Shown here: in pieces, positions 7,737 through 13,877 of the stretch
Numbering within the stretch: position 1 is the stretch's first letter
How the letters are laid out: each line of letters starts with the position of its first letter
NCBI GenBank assembly: GCA_947594675.1
Contig: CANQEF010000008.1
Span: forward strand, 1 to 19,527
Direction: 5' to 3'
Source: an uncultured Bacilli bacterium
GTDB taxonomy: Bacteria > Bacillota_I > Bacilli_A > RF39 > UBA660
Length of the DNA stretch: 19,527 bases
The notes under the pieces: generated by a model
Seen by the model: the letters and a program-made list of their open reading frames with translations, nothing else
Told to the model about the DNA's origin: nothing
Database searches by the model: none
Program-made: the position numbers and the translations under genes

Positions 7737-7764
7737 ATTATACCACTAAATCTTAAAATTACAA
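7737..7764 (-). promoter_or_regulatory. Promoter of the rimP-nusA-ylxR-infB-rbfA operon
   Basis: On the minus strand TTGTAA (7764-7759), a 16-base spacer and TATAAT (7742-7737) form a strong sigma-A promoter. TGG directly before the TATAAT also makes it an extended -10. Transcription would start near 7730, giving a leader of about 48 bases. Confidence 0.8.
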
Positions 7765-7790
7765 AGTTTTTTTTATATTTTTTGTAATTT
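7756..7790. terminator. 10-bp A/T inverted repeat after the M23 gene, possible bidirectional terminator
   Basis: AAATTACAAA (7756-7765) and TTTGTAATTT (7781-7790) are perfect inverted copies around a 15-base loop containing eight T in a row. The repeat begins inside the M23 stop codon and its other arm contains the -35 of the rimP promoter. The stem is all A/T except one G-C pair and no clean T-tract follows, so terminator activity is uncertain. Confidence 0.4.
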
Positions 7791-8541
7791 ACCAACTATA
7801 AGGCACATTAATTAACGAACCTAATCCATTAAAACCTTCATTATAACGTCTCTTAGCATAATTAAAAAAACCATTCAAATCCTTACAATAAGGATCATTA
7901 CTATCAAACAATTTACAATCAACTACAGCCAAATGCAAATGCACTCCCGTAGCTATACCAGTCATACCCATCCTTCCAATAGCATCATTTATAGTTACAG
8001 GACGACCTACATATAATCCTTGAGCATAAGAAGATAAATGCACATACTGTGATGTATAATTAACACCATTTATATTATGGGATATTGTAACTATTAAAGC
8101 ACCGGCATTGTCTTAAAAAATACCCGAAATTACACCATTCGCAACAGGATATATATTTTCCATAGTACCCCTATAACTCGTAATATCAAAAGCAGCATGA
8201 TAATAACTAGGATACTGCGTAATCTGACCCACCTGTGTTGGTAAATGCCAAATATCAGCATTACTAATTGTCTTTTTTTCCTCTTTTATAGGTTGAAAAA
8301 CTAACTCCTCTAAAGCACCTTTATTTATTGGATTATTATCAAAAATACTATTTAAGATTGTATTTTTATTACTCTTTATACTACTACTTGCTGTAGCTAT
8401 ATCTTTAATATTTATATATTCAAAAGTTAAATCATTAAAATCAATACTATCAAAATCAAATAATTCCAATCCAATAGCCAAAAGGAAAAGAGAAACAGCC
8501 ATCAATATAATCATCTTTCCTCTTATAATATAAATATCCAT
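7789..8541 (-). pseudogene. M23 (LytM-type) peptidase gene interrupted by an in-frame stop
   Basis: One continuous frame of 251 codons from ATG 8541 (GGGGGA just upstream) contains a single internal TAA at 8115-8113 (codon 143). Before it lie an N-terminal membrane anchor (about 8-27), a variable linker, and the first zinc motif HAAFD (H115, D119). After it, in the same frame, come DNAGALIVTISHN, YVHLSSYAQG (H168), a RMGMTG turn and GVHLHL (H201, H203), the second half of the M23 site. Because both sides share one frame this is a nonsense substitution, not an indel. A truncated product would lack the HxH ligand and be inactive. M23 enzymes cut peptidoglycan cross-bridges, or regulate such cutting. 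A short GTG frame from 8043 could be read separately but would lack H115/D119. A sequencing error remains possible. Confidence 0.85.
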
Positions 8542-8565
8542 AATATCCCCCAAAAACTAGGGGTT

Positions 8566-8594
8566 ATTATACCTAATATCTCATTATTTGTCAA
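8566..8594 (-). promoter_or_regulatory. Perfect consensus sigma-A promoter of the M23 gene
   Basis: On the minus strand TTGACA (8594-8589), exactly 17 bases, then TATAAT (8571-8566) match the sigma-A consensus at all twelve positions. The -35 begins immediately after the dnaI stop codon. Transcription would begin near 8559, about 18 bases before the M23 ATG. Confidence 0.88.
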
Positions 8595-9503
8595 TTACTT
8601 AACACATCTTCTATTTTTACTAACTAGCTCTAATGTTTGTGTTAATTGCTTTATTCTTTCAATAATACGTCTTGCCTTTACTTTATCAACACCAGAAGAA
8701 GTTATTGCTAAAGAAGTTTCTAACTCTTCCAAAGTTAAATTAGAAGTAAAAAAAGTAGGTAAATTATTTTCCATTCGATATTGCAATATTGGTCCTAAAA
8801 CCTCATCCCTAGACCAATTACTACAATTTTCCGCACCTATATCGTCTAGCAACAATAAAGGACTTTTCTTAATATAATTAAATCGTTCAACATAATCTCC
8901 TTGAAAAGATGCTTTTAAACTCCTTAAAAATTCTGGATAATATATCAAAACACTTTTTACCTTCTTCTTAGCTAATTCATTAAATAAAGCAGCAATAAGA
9001 TAAGTCTTTCCTGATCCAAAAGAGCCTGTTAAATATAATCCCTTAGGTTTTACATCACTGCTATAATTATCAATAAATTCTTTAAAATACTTAATTATAG
9101 GCACTCTTAGCTTATCATCCTTATAAATATCTTTAAAATTAGCATCCTTTATACTTTTAGGCATATCAAATAACTCTAAATTATCCTTATAAGCATTTTC
9201 TTCTTCAACTTTTAAAAGTTTAAGACACCTCTCATAAGAAAACGTTATAAGATTATTATCTTTTTGTGCCTTGTAGCAATACCCCTTTATCTTATTAGAA
9301 CAGTTTTCTAAACTACGACACTTTTGGCAATTTTGAAATTCCAAAAAACTATCTTCTAAACTAGATGTATATTTCATTAAAATTTCTTCATTAATATCTA
9401 AATTATCCACATAGTCCTTAAACTCTTTATTACTACAAGCATCATAAAACGCATGTTTCAAAGAAACCTCATCATACTTATATAATTCACTTGCTTTTTT
9501 CAT
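8595..9503 (-). CDS. dnaI: DnaI-type helicase loader (AAA+ ATPase)
   Basis: The product is 302 residues, the usual DnaI length. An N-terminal part carries a probable zinc site with Cys59, Cys62, Cys68 and Cys76. The C-terminal AAA+ domain has Walker A GSFGSGKT (160-167), Walker B LLLLDD (216-221), sensor-1 TSN (253-255) and a conserved RRIIERI (278-284). DnaI loads the replicative helicase (DnaC in Bacillus) onto DNA at the origin and at restarted forks. The N-terminal zinc module, which contacts the helicase, separates it from the shorter DnaC/IstB loaders. In Bacillus dnaI follows dnaB; here it stands alone after comEC with its own promoter. GGTGGTGG precedes the ATG. Confidence 0.92.
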   Translation of the reverse strand: MKKASELYKYDEVSLKHAFYDACSNKEFKDYVDNLDINEEILMKYTSSLEDSFLEFQNCQKCRSLENCSNKIKGYCYKAQKDNNLITFSYERCLKLLKVEEENAYKDNLELFDMPKSIKDANFKDIYKDDKLRVPIIKYFKEFIDNYSSDVKPKGLYLTGSFGSGKTYLIAALFNELAKKKVKSVLIYYPEFLRSLKASFQGDYVERFNYIKKSPLLLLDDIGAENCSNWSRDEVLGPILQYRMENNLPTFFTSNLTLEELETSLAITSSGVDKVKARRIIERIKQLTQTLELVSKNRRCVK

Positions 9504-9578
9504 ACTACCACCACCAATATTAATTTTAAAATCTTATACCAAATAGACACAACTTAGATAGTATTCAATCACAACTTT

Positions 9579-9607
9579 ATTGTAATACAAATATTTATAT
9601 AAATCAA
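9579..9607 (-). promoter_or_regulatory. Predicted promoter of dnaI
   Basis: On the minus strand TTGATT (9607-9602), 17 bases, then TACAAT (9584-9579). Transcription would start near 9572, leaving an untranslated leader of about 70 bases in which I see no clear structure. Confidence 0.6.
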
Positions 9608-9626
9608 TAAAACAACTAGGCTAATT

Positions 9627-11660
9627 CTAATAATATCCTGAATACCAAGTAACTTTTAAACTATCTAAATCTACCCTTATACTGCCTAAATCTTTCGTTA
9701 CATAAACATCAGAATATTTACTCAATCTTTTTACAACCTCTTCATGGGGATGATTAAATTTATTATCTATTCCCGCCGAAATCAAACTTATTTTAGGTTT
9801 TATTTTTTCTAAAAATTCCAAAGAACTACTAGTATTAGAACCATGATGTCCTACCTTTAAAATATCAATATTACTTAAGTCATAATTCTTTAATATTTCT
9901 CCTTCGGTTTTACTAGGAGCATCTCCCATTAGTAAAAAACTCTTATCCTTATAAATCCCTAAATATACCTGGGAACTAGGATTTTCATCTTCCAAATCAC
10001 CATTTAATTGAATTAAAATTATATCTTTAAAATCAACAAGCATATCCTCTTTACTAAATTTATAATTATACTTTAAAAGTTTCTGCTCATAATAATTAAC
10101 CTTATTACTATTTAATATCACTTCCTTTACTTTAAAATGTTCAAGTAAATAAGTAGCCTCTCCCAAATGATCATAGTCTCCATGGGTCAAAATTAATTTT
10201 TCTAACCTCTTAATACCCAAACTCTTTAAATGAGGTATTATTCTATTTTTAGCAAGCATCAATTCTTTATTAATTATCCCACCAGTATCAACTAAAATAG
10301 CCTCTTTTTTATCATAAATTAGTAAACAATCCCCCTGTCCTATATCAAGCATTTCTAAAAAGACTTGCTTATCAGTATAAAAATAATGCCAAAGCATGAC
10401 AATTATCAATAATAGAAAAACATTTTTCTTTAAACCCTTCCTTATCTGTAATAAAAAAAGAATTATTATTAAAAAATAAACTATATAGACAATAAAATTA
10501 ACTTTAGCAAAAATAAATTTACCAAAAGATATCTTACTAAGATAAAAAGCACTTTTTTCTAATATAACAGTAAAAATATTAGTATATTTAGATATTCCAG
10601 GTAAAATAAAAGTTACAATCTCTAAAGGAAATAAAAATAAAGAAACATAAGGAACAAAAAATAAATTATAAACTATACTTAAGAAATTTAACTGATAGAA
10701 ATTATACAAACTAATAGGAATACTTACTAAAAAAGAAAGAAAAGATACTTTTAAAAGAGAAAGAAAATAATTTTTAGAAGATAAATAATTACTCAAAAAA
10801 ATTAAAGCAAAAGAAATAAAAAAAGAATAAAGAAAGCCTATATCATAAACATAAAAAGGATTAATTAATAAAACAATTACCAAAGTAAGAATAAATATTT
10901 TTAAAGGAGTAACATAAAAATAAAATACCTTATTCAAAGAAAAAAGAACAAAAAACAAAACTCCTCTAATAGCAGAAGGCGAAGTATCTATAAATAAAAG
11001 ATAAATCACAAGAAGAAAGCTTACTATTAGATAACTTCGCTCCTTATTTTTAAAAAATTTTAACAAAATACCAGATAAAATACTTATATGCATTCCACTT
11101 ATAGCAAACAAATGAGATATACCTATATCTTGATAAATAGTTTTTATCTCATCAGAAAGAAAAGTTTTATCCCCCAATATAAAAGTACTTAAGTAAGGAT
11201 TATCCTTTACTCTGTTATATAAATAATTCTTTATAAAATAATAAATATTCTTATTTTTAGAAACTTTCTTTATCTTATCAATTTTTAAAAAATAGAAAAT
11301 ATTTTTTCTAGATAAATACTTTTTATAGTTAAAAGTATTTTCAACTCTACTTACCATGGGTTCTTCTAAACTACCCTGTAAAAAAAGCTTATCTCCCAAA
11401 GAAATATCTAGTATTTCTGATTTATCCAAATAATAATTACCAATAATAGTTTCTTTATCCTTAAGATAAATAGTTAATTTATCATCTTTTAAATAATATT
11501 TTATAACAGTACCATAAAAATACTTCTCTTTAATACTAAAAACAGATTTTCTAGGTAAAGATAATCTTACTAAAGACAAAATACATACAATAATTACTAA
11601 AATAAAATAAAAATAATTACAAAGTAATATTTTCCTTAATTTTAGCAAATAAACTATCAC
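9627..11660 (-). CDS. comEC: ComEC/Rec2 DNA-uptake channel protein
   Basis: ComEC forms the inner-membrane channel that passes single-stranded DNA into the cell during transformation. The product is about 677 residues. It has an N-terminal hydrophobic segment (about 14-33), an extracytoplasmic OB-like domain (about 45-135), then the Competence domain with HLFAISGMHISIL (183-195), PSAIRGVLF (228-236) and many membrane helices. A C-terminal metallo-beta-lactamase domain has MLDIGQGDCLLI, VDTGG, HGDYDH (493-498), MGDAP and GHHGSN (604-609). The zinc ligands look intact, so the nuclease-like domain may be active. The start is uncertain. GTG at 11660 lacks a good ribosome binding site, while TTG at 11648 has AGGTG eight bases upstream. 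Either way it overlaps the 3' end of comEA, so the two are coupled. Confidence 0.93.
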   Translation of the reverse strand: MIVYLLKLRKILLCNYFYFILVIIVCILSLVRLSLPRKSVFSIKEKYFYGTVIKYYLKDDKLTIYLKDKETIIGNYYLDKSEILDISLGDKLFLQGSLEEPMVSRVENTFNYKKYLSRKNIFYFLKIDKIKKVSKNKNIYYFIKNYLYNRVKDNPYLSTFILGDKTFLSDEIKTIYQDIGISHLFAISGMHISILSGILLKFFKNKERSYLIVSFLLVIYLLFIDTSPSAIRGVLFFVLFSLNKVFYFYVTPLKIFILTLVIVLLINPFYVYDIGFLYSFFISFALIFLSNYLSSKNYFLSLLKVSFLSFLVSIPISLYNFYQLNFLSIVYNLFFVPYVSLFLFPLEIVTFILPGISKYTNIFTVILEKSAFYLSKISFGKFIFAKVNFIVYIVYFLIIILFLLQIRKGLKKNVFLLLIIVMLWHYFYTDKQVFLEMLDIGQGDCLLIYDKKEAILVDTGGIINKELMLAKNRIIPHLKSLGIKRLEKLILTHGDYDHLGEATYLLEHFKVKEVILNSNKVNYYEQKLLKYNYKFSKEDMLVDFKDIILIQLNGDLEDENPSSQVYLGIYKDKSFLLMGDAPSKTEGEILKNYDLSNIDILKVGHHGSNTSSSLEFLEKIKPKISLISAGIDNKFNHPHEEVVKRLSKYSDVYVTKDLGSIRVDLDSLKVTWYSGYY

Positions 11661-12312
11661 CTATACCAGAAATATTTTTTAACTCTTCTATATCTTTAAA
11701 GGGACCATTTTCTTCTCTATATTTAATAATATCCCTGGCCTTAGCATCACCTATACCAGGTAATTGCATTAACTCTTCCAAAGTTGCATTATTAATTGAA
11801 ATTTTCCCCTCTTCTTCTAAAGAATCATCTCCAATACAAGCATCATTTTTAATAGTATCTCCTTGACATTGCTTGCTAATTTGTTCTTCTAATTCTTTTG
11901 TCTTAGAAAATTCATTAACTTGCGCATTACTATAAATAATAATAACCATTTCATCAATAATTTTCTTACTCAAATTAATAACTGTAGTATTAGCATTTTC
12001 CGTTAAACCACCTGCTAAATTAATAACATCAATAACACGTGATGATGCCTCCAAAGAATAAATACCCGGATTTTTTACCTCACCCTTAATATCAACCTTA
12101 TACATAACCTTTTCTTCTTTTTCCTCCTTAGTATCAGCTTTTTGTTCTTTTTCTTCCTCCTTCTTAACAAATTTAGCAACTACCTTTGTCTTATCCGTAG
12201 TATCTTTTTTCTCAAAAATTTTTCTGCAATTAAAAAAGACAACACCTAGAACAATAAGCAAGGTAACTAAACCTATAATAATTTGCTTTCTATACCTATA
12301 TTTAAATGTAAT
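11617..12312 (-). CDS. comEA: ComEA-type DNA receptor, probably initiated at ATT
   Basis: ComEA is a membrane-anchored double-stranded-DNA receptor for transformation. Residues about 11-27 form a membrane anchor after a basic start (KYRYRK). A charged Lys/Glu linker follows, then an SLBB domain (VDIKGEVKNPGIYSL...VINLAGGL) and two C-terminal helix-hairpin-helix motifs (LMQLPGIGDAKARDII, LKNISGIGDSLFAKI). The first ATG/GTG/TTG in frame is a TTG at 12261, in the middle of the membrane segment with no ribosome binding site. Eight bases of perfect Shine-Dalgarno (GGAGGTGG, 12324-12317) lie four bases before an in-frame ATT at 12312. That start restores the anchor and gives 231 residues. No other start codon lies between it and the upstream stop. 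The gene overlaps comEC. Confidence 0.88.
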   Translation of the reverse strand: MTFKYRYRKQIIIGLVTLLIVLGVVFFNCRKIFEKKDTTDKTKVVAKFVKKEEEKEQKADTKEEKEEKVMYKVDIKGEVKNPGIYSLEASSRVIDVINLAGGLTENANTTVINLSKKIIDEMVIIIYSNAQVNEFSKTKELEEQISKQCQGDTIKNDACIGDDSLEEEGKISINNATLEELMQLPGIGDAKARDIIKYREENGPFKDIEELKNISGIGDSLFAKIKENITL

Positions 12313-12316
12313 AAAA

Positions 12317-12324
12317 CCACCTCC
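12317..12324 (-). promoter_or_regulatory. Ribosome binding site that points to the ATT start of comEA
   Basis: GGAGGTGG on the minus strand is nearly full-length complementary to the 3' end of 16S rRNA and ends four bases before ATT at 12312-12310. No ATG, GTG or TTG in any useful position follows it, so it would be pointless unless the ATT is used. Confidence 0.75.
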
Positions 12325-12338
12325 AATAATATTATTAG

Positions 12339-12369
12339 AAAAAAAAAGAAGTTTTTAGACCCCTTTTTT
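12339..12369 (-). terminator. Rho-independent terminator between ftsW and comEA
   Basis: On the minus strand AAAAAAGGGG (12369-12360) can pair with CTTCTTTTTT (12351-12342), including two G-T pairs, around an 8-base loop. The T-run continues for nine T in total. It lies 14 bases after the ftsW stop and 15 bases before the comEA ribosome binding site. No separate comEA promoter is obvious downstream of it, so partial readthrough from ftsW may supply comEA. Confidence 0.55.
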
Positions 12370-12382
12370 AATTTTTTTTAAA

Positions 12383-13495
12383 TTAACCATTTTCAATACT
12401 TATTCGTTGTACAAAAGTTAAAGCAACTATTAAACAAATTGTAAAACTGCCACCATAACTCATAAAAGGTAAAGGTACTCCCGTTATTGGTATTAATCCA
12501 AAAATACCTAACAAATTAATCGCAATATGTATAAAGATATAACAAGCAACCCCATAACAAATCAAAGCTCCCCTATCATTACTATTACGTCCAATTCTCA
12601 AAATACGATAAAGTAAAAACATATAGGCCAAAATAATAGCAATTCCAGTAATAACACCCAACTCTTCCACTATAATAGCAAATATAAAATCTGTATATGG
12701 CTCAGGTAAATATAAATATTTCTGTGTCGAATTACCTAAACCAACACCTGTTAAACCACCATTATTTATAGCAATGTAACAATTACATACTTGATTTCCA
12801 TCATCCAAAATTTTCTCACAAGGATTAGTAAAATTAAAACGACTCATCTGCCTATCCTGTAAAATAGTTTTTCCAAAACTTAAAATAAAAATTACACCAA
12901 AAACTAAAAAACTAAAAACTATAATTGTAATCTTAGTTTTTAAATCCTTTCGTATAGGAGATGCTAAAAAAATCAAGCCAACTATAGCACAATAAATAAT
13001 TGTTGTACCAAGATCAGGCTGAAAAAACACTAAAGCTGCAACTGCTATACAAGGAATCAAAGGAAACAAACATCTACCATATGTAGTTAATTTATTCTTA
13101 TTAACATCATAATAACTAGCTAACCAAATTATCGATATTATTTTAGCAAATTCACTAGGTTGAATATTAAAAAAGCCAACTCTAAACCAACCATACATCT
13201 CATTTTGAGGATCTCCAAATATTAATACAGCTACTAAAGAGGCAACAACACCTATCATTGCAAGAGCCGAAACAGCATAATAATGCTTAGGCTTTATCAG
13301 TAAAATAAAAAAAGAGGCAAACAAACTAACTACAAAAATAATTAATTGTCGTACGAAATAATAATAAGTACTTCGATCATGTGACATATAAGCAGTAACA
13401 TTAGATGCAGAAAATATCATTATTAAACCCAAAGAAAATAAAACAACAGAAGTAATAAGCAATGGTTTATCTATACTTTTAAGCACTCTTTTCAT
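12383..13495 (-). CDS. ftsW: FtsW-type SEDS peptidoglycan polymerase
   Basis: A 370-residue polytopic membrane protein of the SEDS family, with about ten membrane helices. Diagnostic blocks are GWFRVGFFNIQPSEFAK (102-118), FQPDLGTT (158-165), GLGNSTQKYLYLPEPYTDFIFA (252-273) and GVPLPFMSYGGS (339-350). Asp269 in the PExxTDFIF block is the expected catalytic aspartate. The GLGxSxQK form is that of FtsW rather than RodA, so it should polymerise septal glycan strands from lipid II with a partner class B PBP, although no PBP gene is near. The extracellular loop before block three carries three cysteines (226, 237, 239) and is slightly long. The ATG has AAGGG upstream and an extended -10 promoter close by. 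It is divergent from the YjcZ-like gene. Confidence 0.92.
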   Translation of the reverse strand: MKRVLKSIDKPLLITSVVLFSLGLIMIFSASNVTAYMSHDRSTYYYFVRQLIIFVVSLFASFFILLIKPKHYYAVSALAMIGVVASLVAVLIFGDPQNEMYGWFRVGFFNIQPSEFAKIISIIWLASYYDVNKNKLTTYGRCLFPLIPCIAVAALVFFQPDLGTTIIYCAIVGLIFLASPIRKDLKTKITIIVFSFLVFGVIFILSFGKTILQDRQMSRFNFTNPCEKILDDGNQVCNCYIAINNGGLTGVGLGNSTQKYLYLPEPYTDFIFAIIVEELGVITGIAIILAYMFLLYRILRIGRNSNDRGALICYGVACYIFIHIAINLLGIFGLIPITGVPLPFMSYGGSFTICLIVALTFVQRISIENG

Positions 13496-13514
13496 ATTTT
13501 CACCCTTCTAATAT

Positions 13515-13523
13515 ATAATAACA
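13515..13523 (-). promoter_or_regulatory. Extended -10 promoter of ftsW
   Basis: The minus strand reads TGTTATTAT (TG, one base, TATTAT) about 20 bases upstream of the ftsW ATG, with no good -35. Transcription would begin near 13508, giving a very short leader. Confidence 0.45.
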
Positions 13524-13573
13524 CAAAATGCATAATTTTAATTTACTTATAGGTGAGTTTTATTAACAATTAT

Positions 13574-13585
13574 TGTAAATTTACA
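13574..13585. promoter_or_regulatory. Perfect 12-bp palindrome TGTAAATTTACA, candidate operator
   Basis: TGTAAATTTACA is fully self-complementary and sits five bases upstream of the TATAAT of the YjcZ-like gene, in the -35/-10 spacer region. This is the position expected for a dimeric repressor or activator. It lies in the divergent gap with ftsW, roughly 50 bases from its -10, and could serve both. I cannot assign a regulator. Confidence 0.4.
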
Positions 13586-13590
13586 TAATT

Positions 13591-13596
13591 TATAAT
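13591..13596 (+). promoter_or_regulatory. -10 element of the YjcZ-like gene
   Basis: A perfect TATAAT lies 26 bases before the start codon. The best -35-like hexamer, TTAACA (13563-13568), is 22 bases away, too far for normal use. The promoter may therefore be weak alone or depend on a factor at the palindrome between the two. Confidence 0.5.
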
Positions 13597-13621
13597 AGAT
13601 TAAGTAAAGGAGGAATATTTT

Positions 13622-13786
13622 ATGTATTACTACGGTGGTGGAACAACTGGCTGCAACCAAACTCCATACTACTACCCTATGAATAATTATAGCAGTAACA
13701 CTAATAATGGTTCTGGCTATGCAATAATCTTAGTATTATTCATCTTATTAGTAATTGTTCTAGGTGCTCGCTTTATTAATTATTAA
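13622..13786 (+). CDS. YjcZ-like small membrane protein (54 aa)
   Basis: A short gene of 54 residues. The first part is rich in Tyr, Gly and Asn (MYYYGGGTTGCNQTPYYY, then NNYSSNTNNGSG). The second part is a single membrane helix, YAIILVLFILLVIVLGA, ending RFINY. This composition and the YAIILVLFILLVIV core resemble the YjcZ/YjfA family of tiny Bacillus proteins, often annotated as sporulation proteins (family core GFALIVVLFILLIIVG). The assignment is by pattern and the function is unknown. Expression is well supported: AAAGGAGG lies eight bases before the ATG, TATAAT lies upstream, and a textbook terminator begins at the stop codon. It forms a one-gene transcription unit divergent from ftsW. 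Confidence 0.85.
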   Translation: MYYYGGGTTGCNQTPYYYPMNNYSSNTNNGSGYAIILVLFILLVIVLGARFINY

Positions 13787-13813
13787 GAGAAATAGACTTT
13801 TCTCTTTTTCTTT
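13785..13813 (+). terminator. Rho-independent terminator of the YjcZ-like gene
   Basis: AAGAGAAA (13785-13792) pairs perfectly with TTTCTCTT (13799-13806) around a 6-base loop, followed by TTT-C-TTT. It begins within the stop codon of the small gene. Confidence 0.85.
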
Positions 13814-13839
13814 ACTTTCAAAAAACTTTATAGTAAAAT
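13811..13839 (+). promoter_or_regulatory. Promoter of the metalloprotease-def unit
   Basis: TTTACT (13811-13816), 17 bases, then TAAAAT (13834-13839). The -35 overlaps the T-tract of the preceding terminator. Transcription would begin near 13846, at the start of the leader hairpin. Confidence 0.55.
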
Positions 13840-13846
13840 ATTAAAT

Positions 13847-13872
13847 CGTTTAAAGAAATATCTTTTTAAACG
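13847..13872 (+). promoter_or_regulatory. Leader stem-loop in front of the metalloprotease gene
   Basis: CGTTTAAA (13847-13854) pairs perfectly with TTTAAACG (13865-13872) around a 10-base loop that can add further A/T pairs. The stem ends right before the GAGAGG that should serve as ribosome binding site. It may stabilise the 5' end of the message or tune translation; there is no T-tract for termination. Confidence 0.4.
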
Positions 13873-13877
13873 AGAGG

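Noticed and set aside
7718..7747. AGTGG pentamers near the rimP promoter as additional MraZ boxes
   Set aside because: There are only two, 25 bases apart, without the 10-bp periodicity seen upstream of mraZ.
8043..8115. A frameshift in the M23 gene at the T-run before the stop
   Set aside because: The protein-like sequence on both sides of the TAA is in the same frame, so one nonsense codon explains the interruption and no indel is needed.
8547..8563. CCCC/GGGGG hairpin that would hide the M23 ribosome binding site
   Set aside because: The predicted transcription start near 8559 lies at or past the CCCC arm, so the stem is probably not in the message.
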